Shown here one piece after another: positions 19,015-27,398 of a stretch of 33,076 bases of DNA (within the stretch, counting starts at the first letter, position 1; each line of letters begins with the position of its first letter). The notes under the pieces were generated by a model. The model saw nothing but the letters and a program-made list of their open reading frames with translations. It made no database searches and was not told the DNA's origin. Where the stretch lies: assembly GCA_016715465.1 (NCBI GenBank), contig JADKAA010000015.1, positions 1 through 33,076 on the forward strand. The letters run 5' to 3'. The position numbers and the translations under genes are program-made. The stretch is from Saprospiraceae bacterium. GTDB lineage: Bacteria > Bacteroidota > Bacteroidia > Chitinophagales > Saprospiraceae.

Positions 19015-19680
19015 ATGTTAAAAGAAATTAATTGGTCAGAAGAAAGGGCTTACAGAGTGGGAAGCCAAAGCGAACCAGTACACTTCTACTCGGACTGCTT
19101 AAATAACAGTAACCACTTTGATTTATTGCTTGGCTATTTCAACTCAGCAGCAATCTCAAATCTTTCATTATATTTTGCAAGGTTTCTGAAGCAAGGGGGA
19201 ACAATGAGATTGATTGTAACTGATGTTCAACAATCAATGGACAGCTTAGATAAAAGAAGCAGACATTTTCTTAATTGCGTTGCTTGGATGATTGAAAATA
19301 AAAAGGTTCAGATAAAAGTTGTTCAACCGAAGAGTGGAAAAGAAATTACACATTTCAAATCCGGAATTTTTTATGATGGAATTGAAATGATTTCCTTTGA
19401 CGGCTATTCTAATTTCACTGCAACAGGGTCTTTGGAAAATTTTCAAGAATTAGAATCGGAGATTTATTTAAGTTGGGAAAAAGGTCGTTCAACCAAAATG
19501 ATTGACAACAGAAGCAATAAATTTGAAAATATCTTTTCGGAAAACTCAGATGATGTTGAACAAATCTCCGTCAAAATATTTTTAGACATAGTTACCAGTA
19601 AATTTGGAAACAAATCATTAAGTGAATTATTGCTGCAAGAAAAGACATTGAATGAAAAGGAAAACAGCTTTCACAATTAA
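19015..19680 (+). CDS. PLD-like nuclease domain protein, probably truncated from a PLD-helicase
   Basis: 221 residues. THFKSGIFYDG and SFDGYSNFTATGSLENFQELE match the HxK...D and GSxNFTxxGLxxNxE blocks of phospholipase-D-like domains that sit at the N terminus of SNF2-type helicases in phosphorothioation and other defence loci. The HxK spacing (HFKSGIFYD) is one residue longer than canonical and the first Ser of GSSN is Tyr. The frame ends after a short helical tail, with none of the helicase motifs, and another gene starts 12 bp later. Either a standalone PLD subunit or a helicase gene cut by rearrangement. It diverges from the DndD-like operon across 174 bp. Confidence 0.6.
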   Translation: MLKEINWSEERAYRVGSQSEPVHFYSDCLNNSNHFDLLLGYFNSAAISNLSLYFARFLKQGGTMRLIVTDVQQSMDSLDKRSRHFLNCVAWMIENKKVQIKVVQPKSGKEITHFKSGIFYDGIEMISFDGYSNFTATGSLENFQELESEIYLSWEKGRSTKMIDNRSNKFENIFSENSDDVEQISVKIFLDIVTSKFGNKSLSELLLQEKTLNEKENSFHN

Positions 19681-19692
19681 CTTTTATATAGT

Positions 19693-19998
19693 ATGTCAAA
19701 TTCAAAACGATTTCCTGAAGCATGGAAAATTTATATTGATTGTGTAAGAAAGTGGAAGGAATCTGATATGAAAAAATATCCTGCTGGATGGAAATATGGA
19801 ATTCCTAATCCTGCTAATCATAGTAAATATTTATATTCTGACTGTCCAGGTAAACTATTTATGGATTTCAAAAACCTTTATTACTCTGTTGATGAAATGA
19901 GAAATTTTGTTGGTTCTTTATCACGCCTTGAGATGATGGAAGGGAAAATTTCCAAATCAGTTCATGAAAGCAACATGAAATTCCTGATGATAGGGTAA
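19693..19998 (+). CDS. Unknown 101-residue protein
   Basis: Not recognised. MSNSKRFPEAWKIYIDCVRKW opens a soluble, aromatic-rich protein with KKYPAGWKYGIPNPANH and YSDCPGKLFMDFKNLYYSVDEM. It follows the PLD-like gene by 12 bp, same strand, and converges on the methyltransferase-HIT gene with 8 bp between stops. The tight spacing to both neighbours supports a real gene. Confidence 0.55.
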   Translation: MSNSKRFPEAWKIYIDCVRKWKESDMKKYPAGWKYGIPNPANHSKYLYSDCPGKLFMDFKNLYYSVDEMRNFVGSLSRLEMMEGKISKSVHESNMKFLMIG

Positions 19999-20006
19999 AT
20001 TTTCCT

Positions 20007-20867
20007 CTAGTAATTTTTCTTTTCGGGAATCACTCCTCTAACTCCGCCTCTTGGTTCTTTCACATCACCTTTAAATCTTGGAATCAAATGTATGTGAACA
20101 TGAGGAACGGTTTGCCCTGCTACTTCGTTGATATTTATTCCAACATTGAAACCATCGGGACTAAATTCTTTTGTTAAAATCTCTTTTGCTTTATTCAGCA
20201 TAAACCAGCAAGCTGATTGCTCTTTGAATGAAAGTTCAAAGTAATCTCCGCAATGTTTTTTTGGAATGATTAGAGTATGTCCGTTGCTTACTGGGAATTT
20301 ATCAAATATTGCATAAGCCGTTGCTGATTCCAAAAGCAATTCTCTTGCTGAATCTGGATTGCAAAACGGACAATCTGCGTTTACCTTTTTATTTATTTGG
20401 TTGAAGTGTTTGTATTCATATACTTCACAATTTTCATTTTTGAAGATTGATTTGTAGTTCAAAACTACATTGCATTGATAAGTTGGTTTTTGATGAAGCT
20501 TGTGAATTCTAAAACCTTCTTGTTGCAAATCTCTTCTCACTGCAAAATATGCTTTACCTGTTGGCTTTAAGAGTTGAGAAATTTCCATCAACACATTTGC
20601 TTGTTCTTCTTGCATCAAAACATTCAGCACATAAAAGCAAATGATTGTATCAAATTTCCTTGCAGGATATTTCGGAAAATAATGTTTGTCATAGCCGACA
20701 ACATTTAATCCTTTTGCTTTCAGTAACTCAACATCTTTTCCAAAGCCACAACCGAAATCTAAAATATCCCCAACCAATAAACTTTTGTTGAACAAAAGTT
20801 TTGCTGGAAAGGAAAGCGTTTCTCTTTCTTTTGCCGTTAAATGGTTGTATTGATTCGTTTGTATCAC
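20007..20867 (-). CDS. Fusion of SAM-dependent methyltransferase and HIT hydrolase
   Basis: 286 residues, intact. The N-terminal half is a class I methyltransferase: motif I DFGCGFGKD (37-45), GYDKHY acidic-loop region, FDTIICFYVLNVL and LKPTGKAYFAVRRD. The C-terminal half is a HIT domain: CPFC (166-169), HTLIIPKKHCGDYFELS, GFNVGININEVAGQ and the catalytic HVHIHL (256-261). HIT enzymes hydrolyse or transfer nucleotide phosphates, often on adenylylated substrates. The start is GTG at 20867, overlapping the HNH gene stop (GTGA, 20864-20867), so the two are translationally coupled. Such fusions have, to my recollection, been seen in database annotations, but their function in a defence-like locus is not established. 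Confidence 0.88.
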   Translation of the reverse strand: MIQTNQYNHLTAKERETLSFPAKLLFNKSLLVGDILDFGCGFGKDVELLKAKGLNVVGYDKHYFPKYPARKFDTIICFYVLNVLMQEEQANVLMEISQLLKPTGKAYFAVRRDLQQEGFRIHKLHQKPTYQCNVVLNYKSIFKNENCEVYEYKHFNQINKKVNADCPFCNPDSARELLLESATAYAIFDKFPVSNGHTLIIPKKHCGDYFELSFKEQSACWFMLNKAKEILTKEFSPDGFNVGININEVAGQTVPHVHIHLIPRFKGDVKEPRGGVRGVIPEKKNY

Positions 20868-21897
20868 TTTAAAAATTCAAAACCGTTATTTGATGCAATG
20901 GTAATTAAAGGTTGAATTCTTTCTCTGAATTTTTCCTCTGTAAAATTCATGTTTAAATCTGGGAAGATTGTTAAATAGTCTTCAAGCAATTTACTGTCTG
21001 GTTTCTTAATCTTGATGATTTCAATTGCTGTTTTTTGCAAAGCAAAAAATGAATTAAAATACTTTTCAAGTGGTGGCAGTTTATCACTCTTTGAACTATT
21101 GAAAGATTTATCAGCAGGAATTAAATTCCAAATTAAATCATGCGAAACAAAATTGTAAGGAATAAAATGTTCAACTGCATAATTACCAACCGTAAGTTTC
21201 TCTCCAGTGTAAATACATTTTACAGAACCAAGTTCTTGCACAACTAAATCCCAAAACTGTGTTCGTTGTTTTAGCAATCCACTTCTTTGTGCTGGCTTAA
21301 TCAACTTGTTTGGAATATCTGGAACATTCGGATTCTTTGCTTGAAGAAACAAAGCAAGATTCCAATAGCAAAAATCTTTTAGAACTCTTGAGTTATCTGT
21401 TAAATAATTTTTCCATTCAGGATTGATTGCAATACTTTCATCATACAAAGCATATAAGCATTTTTCGCTGAAAGATTTTGATGCATTATAAATTTCATTT
21501 CTATCCATCTTCTGAAACCAAGGACTCAAAAACCAATGAGGAACGTTTTTATTGAAATGCCAAAGTTGGCTTACAGTTTCCTTATTAGTAGTTGAAGAAA
21601 GTTTTTGAAAAACTAGTTGCCTTTTTTCATCTATCGGTATTTTCTCAATTTCATTTATAGCTTCAATTGCCTGTTGAATTAAATCTTGCTTACCAAATGA
21701 AACGTGAAAATAGTTTACTGTGAACCAGGCATTGGAAATCATTCTTGAAAACAAATCCTTTTAGAGACATTCAAATTTCCTTCTTCTACCGCTTGTAGAA
21801 TTGAAAGCAGCCAATAATATTTGTAAGTGGCAGAAGTGTTGTTGAAACAAGCTGCCAAAAGATTAACAGGTAAACCATTCGATTTAGGCAGCTGCAT
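20864..21897 (-). CDS. HNH endonuclease-domain protein, one frameshift
   Basis: From ATG at 21897 the frame reads MQLPKSNGLPVNLLAACFNN, then YWLLSILQAVEEGNL, up to a break at about 21760; the rest (LFSRMISNAWFTVNYF...) continues in the next frame, about 344 residues in all. The nuclease part is CIYTGEKL...AVEHFIPYNFVSHD then WNLIPADKSFNSSKSDKLP, an HNH_4-like pattern with His, a HD pair, and Asn. The N-terminal 200 residues are helical and unrecognised. The start lies inside the tail of the upstream ATPase (14-bp overlap), and the stop overlaps the methyltransferase-HIT start by 4 bp. Probable DNA-cleaving effector of the island. Confidence 0.8.
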
Positions 21898-23550
21898 TCA
21901 AAGTTGATTTGTAGGTTTTATCGGAGACGGCATTTTGCATTAGGGATAGAAGCGGAAATCCTTTTTTCAGCGTCGGCATTGTGCGTTGGGAAAAAAGATT
22001 GCAGCGGATAGCCCGACCGTGCCTGTGGGTTTGCCTTGTGCGTTGCAGAGGCAGGGGAATGCCCAAATCAATTTCCTCTTGTGGAATTTTTGAAATAGGG
22101 TGTTCTGAAATTTTAAACTCAAATAATCTTGGTGTGCCGTTTAAATAGGAATAAGATTTTGCCATTACAGGCGGCAACTGATAATAGCGATTGAGTAAAG
22201 TTGAAACATCACTTATCTCACTCACTTTATTGCCTGCTTCAATCAATGCAGAAGAAATGTCTAAGTCTGTTCCGTCAAACAACATGAACCGCTTGTTGTA
22301 GGTTCTGTAAAGGATAATTTTCCTGTTTTCCAAATTCTCTATCAGTTTTTCTGCATTCTTTACTCCTAAACAAATTGTTGCATAACGAACTAAAAAATCT
22401 TTTCCTAAATCAGAACCTGCGGCGGCTGTGATGTTAAGTAAGCCAATTGTTTTTAGGATTTTTGCATAATCAGAATAATCAGTGTCAAATACTCTTTCAA
22501 CTTCTTCCAAAGAATTTTTAATTACTGCCCATGCTGCAAAATCAGGGTTGTATCTTGAATTGATGTAAGAGTAAAATTAAAAGTCAGGTAATCATACACA
22601 CATGATGCGTTGTAGAATGGGTTTGTACGCTTGTCAAAGCTGTTTATACCTGTATGGTCAGTTGATTCAAGGAAGGAAAATAAAGACCTTTCGTTTTGTC
22701 CGTATTTCTGCAATGAAAGTGTAAGAATGTTTGCAGCAATCAATTCAAGGGGAAAAAGTTTTGCAGAAACTTCCGTTGCATATTCAGCATTTATGTTGAA
22801 TGCCCTTGATTTTTTTGCAATGCTCAAAGCTGATTTTATTTCTGATTCTGTTTTTCTGTCTGTGTTGTTTTGCTTTAAATGTTCGGCAGCAAGAAAAAGT
22901 AATTGTTCAACGGGTTCATTGAAAGTGATTTCTCTAAAACGACCTTTGACCTTTGTCCACTCTTGTTTTTGGGCATTGCTTAACCCAAAAGCATAAGCAT
23001 CAAAATTTTGGTGAACAGTCGTGAGCAAAATAATATTATAATCAGGGTTGTTTGCAAACTCCGAAAGTTGTTGAATGAAATACAATTCTTTTTCAGGCGA
23101 ATGCTGTGAAGCATATTCCAAAAACTTTCCAAATTCGTCAATAACTAAAATCAGCAAAGGGTTTTTCTTTCCTAAAGCATGGTAGCGATTGAAAATTTCC
23201 GAAAGAATATTTTGAGATTGATTTTTGTTTTGTGTTACTTCAAAATAATCTGCAAATTCATTTGTAATTGATTTGAATTCGCCAATGAAATTGATTACTT
23301 CAACTTTTGGTGCTTGCAGTAAGTTGAAATTGAAAAATCTTTTCTTGCCTTGCAAACTTTGTTGCAAAGCCCAAAGGAATGAGGATTTTCCTGTACCGTA
23401 GGAACCAATAATATTGAATGACCGAATACCTTTTTTGAAGTCATTGGCAATTTGATTCACTACTCGGTTGGCATTCGGTGTAGGGATATAATTTATCTCC
23501 CTTGCCGAATCCCGAATGATATTAGTGGAAGTAGTGAATTTAGTTTGCAT
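21884..23550 (-). CDS. P-loop ATPase of the DUF4007 locus, frameshifted and probably C-terminally truncated
   Basis: Walker A GSYGTGKS (residues 49-56) and Walker B LLILVIDEFGKF (132-141) mark an AAA+/STAND-like ATPase, followed by the sensor-like IILLTTVHQNF. It starts 5 bp after the DUF4007 gene, as expected for the paired genes in phosphorothioation-associated loci. A break near 22565 joins YLTFNF to YINSRYNPDFAAWAVIKNS, then LEEVERVFDTDYSDY. The coding pattern is good to KIPQEEIDLG (about 22070), after which the frame runs through a short repeated non-coding-looking element to a stop at 21884. Partners in related loci are to my recollection about twice this length, so the C-terminal half is probably missing. 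Confidence 0.75.
21928..22060. repeat. REP-like element with tandem 46-bp units
   Basis: CGGCATT starts at 21928 and again at 21974. Each is followed by a similar string: TTGCATTAGGGATAGAAGCGG and GTGCGTTGGGAAAAAAGATTGC, then CGGAAATCC and CGGATAGCCC. TTGTGCGTTG occurs at 21979 and 22036. The GCAGCGGATAGCCCGACC core resembles, from memory, a common intergenic repeat of Bacteroidota genomes. Here it forms the end of the ATPase frame, so it marks a likely insertion or recombination point. Confidence 0.5.
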
Positions 23551-23555
23551 AGTAT

Positions 23556-24425
23556 TTATCTAAGATTGAATAAGCTGTCGGTTTCTTTTTTGAATTGTAT
23601 TTCTTTTACTCCTGCTTGGTCGTTAAAAACTATGTTTGGGAATTTCGCTGTGAGGTTTTCAATTTTTGTTTGTAGTCCAGGTTTGTTAATAGCGAAAATA
23701 GTTCCAACGCTGTTGTAGTTTTGTTCAATAGTGTTTAAACTAAGCGATAAATCAAAATTCTCATTGTCAAGTATTGCGTAAAGAATTATTTCATCTGGAA
23801 TTTCTGTTCTTTCTGAATTTTCTATTGAGTATATGTCTATTACCTCTGTCTTTTTTTCAATCTCAATTTTTTTCTGAAAACATTTTAGCAATGACAATTC
23901 TGTAAGCAAACCTGAAAAGGAGTCTTCTCGGTCTTTGCTTTGTGTATCTGAACGCAAATACATTTTTGTCAACACTGAAAAATCTTCGCTCAAAGTTTTA
24001 AGATTAAACGGAAATGATTTTTCAATTTCAGATTTGCGTTTAATATAGGAAATAAAATTATCCTTTGTAAATTCTATTTTTTCTCTACGAAGTTCGTTGA
24101 ACACAATGGAGTAGGTTGAAGCAAATCCTTTTTTCACCAACTGATAATGTAGTAACCAAAGTGTTCCTTCGTCTTCCATATATGGGTCATAACCGTTATC
24201 CGATAAAAGTCTGTGGGCAAAGTCAGTGAGTTCGTCTGCTGGGGTTAATAAGTTGAAGGCTTTCATCCAAAAACGAATGGAGCTTACCATATTCTTTCCA
24301 ACTCCAAGTTCAACAACTGCATCGTCATTGTTGAAGGATTTTTTTTTATTCACAAAGTCATACCCCTTTTTGAGCCAAAGGTGTCTACATTGAAAGGATT
24401 CGTGTCCTGAAAATGTGAACTTTAT
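23556..24425 (-). CDS. DUF4007 family protein (phosphorothioation-locus associated)
   Basis: The conserved block KKSFNNDDAVVELGVGKNMVSSIRFW identifies DUF4007. The family's N-terminal block GHESFQCRHLWLKKGYDFVN is also present, in frame, upstream of the first conventional start (GTG 24353). That block can only be translated from ATA at 24425, since two TAA codons precede it, so I extend the gene to 24425. DUF4007 proteins are found in DNA phosphorothioation loci, where they are thought to belong to the restriction side (archaeal Pbe-type modules, from memory). First gene of the reverse run; the ATPase follows after 5 bp. About 289 residues, no frame break. Confidence 0.8.
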   Translation of the reverse strand: MKFTFSGHESFQCRHLWLKKGYDFVNKKKSFNNDDAVVELGVGKNMVSSIRFWMKAFNLLTPADELTDFAHRLLSDNGYDPYMEDEGTLWLLHYQLVKKGFASTYSIVFNELRREKIEFTKDNFISYIKRKSEIEKSFPFNLKTLSEDFSVLTKMYLRSDTQSKDREDSFSGLLTELSLLKCFQKKIEIEKKTEVIDIYSIENSERTEIPDEIILYAILDNENFDLSLSLNTIEQNYNSVGTIFAINKPGLQTKIENLTAKFPNIVFNDQAGVKEIQFKKETDSLFNLR

Positions 24426-24706
24426 TGTGTCTTATTAGCTATATTCATTGCCTAGATTCCTTTGGGGTTGTAAGTAATATATTTATGGTAGTTAATAATT
24501 TTTGAAAACTTACAAAGATAATAATACTTTAGAATGTAAATGGGAATTTACGTTTTTAGAAGATTTTCCCATCTAGGTATTAAGTAAAACTGATGCCTAA
24601 ATATAACTTAGTTATTATAGTATTAGTTTAGATAATTGATAACAAAGGTTATTAGCAATTTACATGCTATCTAGTGAATAAGGAAATTATTTATATAGCA
24701 ATATAT
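24426..24706. other. AT-rich intergenic region
   Basis: No gene or structured element recognised; it should hold the promoter of the DUF4007 operon. The sequence quality change to the right begins here. Confidence 0.5.
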
Positions 24707-25310
24707 GCCTCTAATAACTCGGATGCTTCAGATGTTGCTTATTGATGTAGTTGATCGCGGCGGAAAAAATTAATCCCATACCAACGATTAAAATCATAAG
24801 GTTAACATTTCCCCAGTCAATAAAAAAGTGACTATTCCAATCATCCAGGGTGTTTTAAGATGATTTAAAATAAAGTAGTTTGTAAATGATTGAGTCCGAG
24901 AGAAAGTAAGACATTGGTGCACATGTTGCTTATCAGGGCTGAAGGGTGATTTTTGCCCCTTTTTAAAAGTCTTAAAACAAACACTCGTAAAGAAGTATCA
25001 TACAGCGGGATAAATAGAATTGCAATGGCCAAAGCGGTGCTGCCTGGATTTGCATATTGTCTGGCAACTAGGAATAATTGATTTCCATAAATCGAATGAC
25101 CAGAATGGCACAAATCGTCCCTACCATCATCGAGCCGGTATCGCCCATGAATATTTTGGCTGCGCTGATGTTGTATTTTAGAAATGCCAACAAAGAACCT
25201 ACCAGCTAAGAAAATGCAGCTGATGCATAATACAATCTGATCCCTTTACTTTAAACCCAGCCAGCCCAGGTTATGCTGATGAGTATGCCAGTGTTTGCAA
25301 TCCAGATTGA
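24707..25310 (-). pseudogene. 3' fragment of a wecA-like glycosyl-phosphate transferase (copy 1)
   Basis: The reverse strand across frames reads FLKYNISAAKIFMGDTGSMM, then VGTICAILVIRFMEIN, then one open stretch (24865-25113) with YANPGSTALAIAILFIPLYD and SALISNMCTNVLLSLGLNHL. KIFMGDTGS is the MraY/WecA-family signature. The 5' half with the DDxxPLTPYKK motif is missing. It parallels 27399-28000 but differs by substitutions as well as indels, so it is a diverged duplicate and not an assembly echo. Confidence 0.7.
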
Positions 25311-25380
25311 ATCCCAACAGCCAAAATCACCCTGTTTTTAGGGAACTCTTAGCACCTTAATGCGCAATGTGGGTTAATAT

Positions 25381-26950
25381 TTAATGACCATCAATGTAAT
25401 TTATTTTTACTGTATTAAAAGTATTGCGGTATTCATTTTTCAATTTGTGAGATTTCGTCTTCATTCAATTGAGATAAGTTATTTTCCTTTGCTTAACTTT
25501 CTTTTGAAAAGCTGCCATTATTTTTATTTCCCAGAAACAAAACCAAAAAGCGCAATGAAGTTTGTCCAGCATTTCAAATTCATCCCTCCAGAAGTATTGT
25601 TTAAACCGATCATACCGCATGGAATAATTTCACTTCATGCGGAATAGTATTTTCGATAGTATCAAAGACACAATCTTAAACTCCGCTTGTTTGAGTAGCA
25701 TCGAAGTATGCATAATAGTCCATTACTTGTCGCTGAAGTACTTCAATATTGTGATCTTTGGTTTCGGTCCAGTCGATATAATCAAGAAGGGGTATAGAAT
25801 ATGCTTCTAAGACTTTTCTATAGTCAACTATATGATCTAAAATAGATGCTGATACTGGAAAGATTATCCCTTGTTTCGAAAATTGTTTTTTAGCAAGAAT
25901 ATGATGGATTAGGTAGCGGTGTAAACGACCATTACCGTCTTCAAATGGATGGATGAATAGAAAACCAAATGCAATGATAGCGGCTGACAGCACCGCGTCC
26001 AGCTCAGCATTTAATAGTATTTGATTGGTTTGGATCAACCCATTCATCAATTCGTCCAGGTCTTGCCAACGTGCCGAAATGTGATCCGGTAAAGGGGTTC
26101 CGCTGCTACGATCGTGCTCCCCTATAAATCCTCCTTTGGCGAAAACCCATTTCTACAAATCTTGGATTTTCAATGATAATTTATTGCAATCATAATAACT
26201 CTTCTTTGTTGAATTCAGTAATTCCAGCTTGCCCGATAGCCTGTCCCCATCTAGCCATTCTTTTTTCGGACTTTCTCCTTCCAATGGCGAAAAGAAGCTT
26301 TGGAATCTTTGTAGAAATGAATGGGCACGCTTTTTAAAACTTCGGAATGAATATTTTTAGGTAATTTTCGGAATAAGCAGAAAGCTGATGACAATATATT
26401 GATTCAATTTATTCGACTTTCGAATTAAAGAGACAAAATTTCGAACACCAGGTAAATTATTAATTATCCGATGACGACTTGATTTTTCTCCACCACTTAA
26501 AGCAAATTGCAAATCTGTATCCACCAAATAGACGTAATTACCGATTTGCAAGTCATCCAAAGCTAGTCTTCTATTCAACAACCATTCATACATAAACCAC
26601 AGTCTTCTGCTATACTGTCCAGTTGGTTCATTTTGAATGATGTCCAAGATTTCTTCCTCTTGTAGCTTTTCAAATAATTTTTTCAGCAAGAGAAGATTTA
26701 TACCTTCATATTTTAGAGCAAAAACCAGATGCTTATACAAGTTATTTTTCTGGTAAATATCAGGAGATGAATGCCTGCCATTCATCGATTTGTATTTTCT
26801 TTTTTGTGCTTATAGGGCAAGGATATCAGAGACAGGCACTTTGAGCTTGAATGCTTCCAATATTGCACCATAACCAACAAGAAAACCTTCTTCGGGGGGC
26901 CATCCGTCACGAAAAACCGTTATTTTTAGTGAAATTTGATTATTATACAT
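25381..26950 (-). CDS. Fic family protein (AMP-transferase fold), heavily frameshifted
   Basis: From ATG 26950: MYNNQISLKITVFRDGWPPE, then GFLVGYGAILEAFKLKVPV; next LYKHLVFALKYEGINLLLLK, RRLWFMYEWLLNRRLALDD and SSRHRIINNLPGVRNF. A middle part follows with KASFAIEGESP (the inhibitory-type S/T-x-x-x-E/N motif, here SFAIEGE), then IGQAGITEFNKEEL and GFIGEHDRSSGTPLPDHIS. The catalytic HPFEDGNGRLHR lies at 25916-25951. The C terminus reads FDATKQAEF, DRFKQYF, NNGSFSK, EDEISQIE and stops at 25381. Fic enzymes usually transfer AMP from ATP to hydroxyl side chains. Repaired length of about 520 residues is normal. At least six frame breaks; nearby essential genes show the same, so it may be intact in the organism. 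Confidence 0.75.
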
Positions 26951-26999
26951 ATGTATTGGTGTAAATCGATTAACAAAGGTAGGACATTATCATTTAATT

Positions 27000-27047
27000 A
27001 AGTGAAAAATAGTTATAATTATTCACTTATGGTGAAAAATAACTATA
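27000..27047. promoter_or_regulatory. Direct and inverted repeats upstream of fic, candidate operator
   Basis: GTGAAAAATAGTTATA (27002-27017) and GTGAAAAATAACTATA (27032-27047) repeat with a 30-bp period, and AAGTGAA (27000-27006) faces TTCACTT (27022-27028). They begin 50 bp upstream of the fic start at 26950. A repressor-binding region is the likeliest role. Confidence 0.45.
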
Positions 27048-27398
27048 TTTTAAAATGTGTGAATTTATCCAAACTGATATCTTCATATGGATCGGGTTAT
27101 GATATATATGAACTATAATAATCGGTTATTAAAGCAGAGTTTGCTAGAAAAGCAGAACAGATAAATCCAAGTTTAAACAAGTTAGGAGCTATTTGCCACG
27201 TACACTTTATTAAATATATAATAGGTATATTTTCGCAAAAAACGCTGTATATGCGAATATAAATTAGATATTATATGAGTCAAACAGTTTATAATCAATT
27301 AATTATAAAATTACTTTTACCCCGAAAAAGAGGGCGTTTTGATATGTTTGAAAATTCTCTGATTTAGGACCTTTAAAAGCTATTGCAAAAATTTAGTT
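27048..27398. other. AT-rich region without a clear gene
   Basis: No supported gene. A 30-codon frame at 27275-27367 on the plus strand has a LLLP...FDMFE pattern faintly like a transposase N terminus, too short to call. Confidence 0.4.

Noticed and set aside
27275..27367. 30-codon frame with LLLP...FDMFE resembling a transposase N terminus
   Set aside because: Too short and too weak to separate from chance in an AT-rich, error-dense stretch; no inverted repeats or further transposase sequence found.
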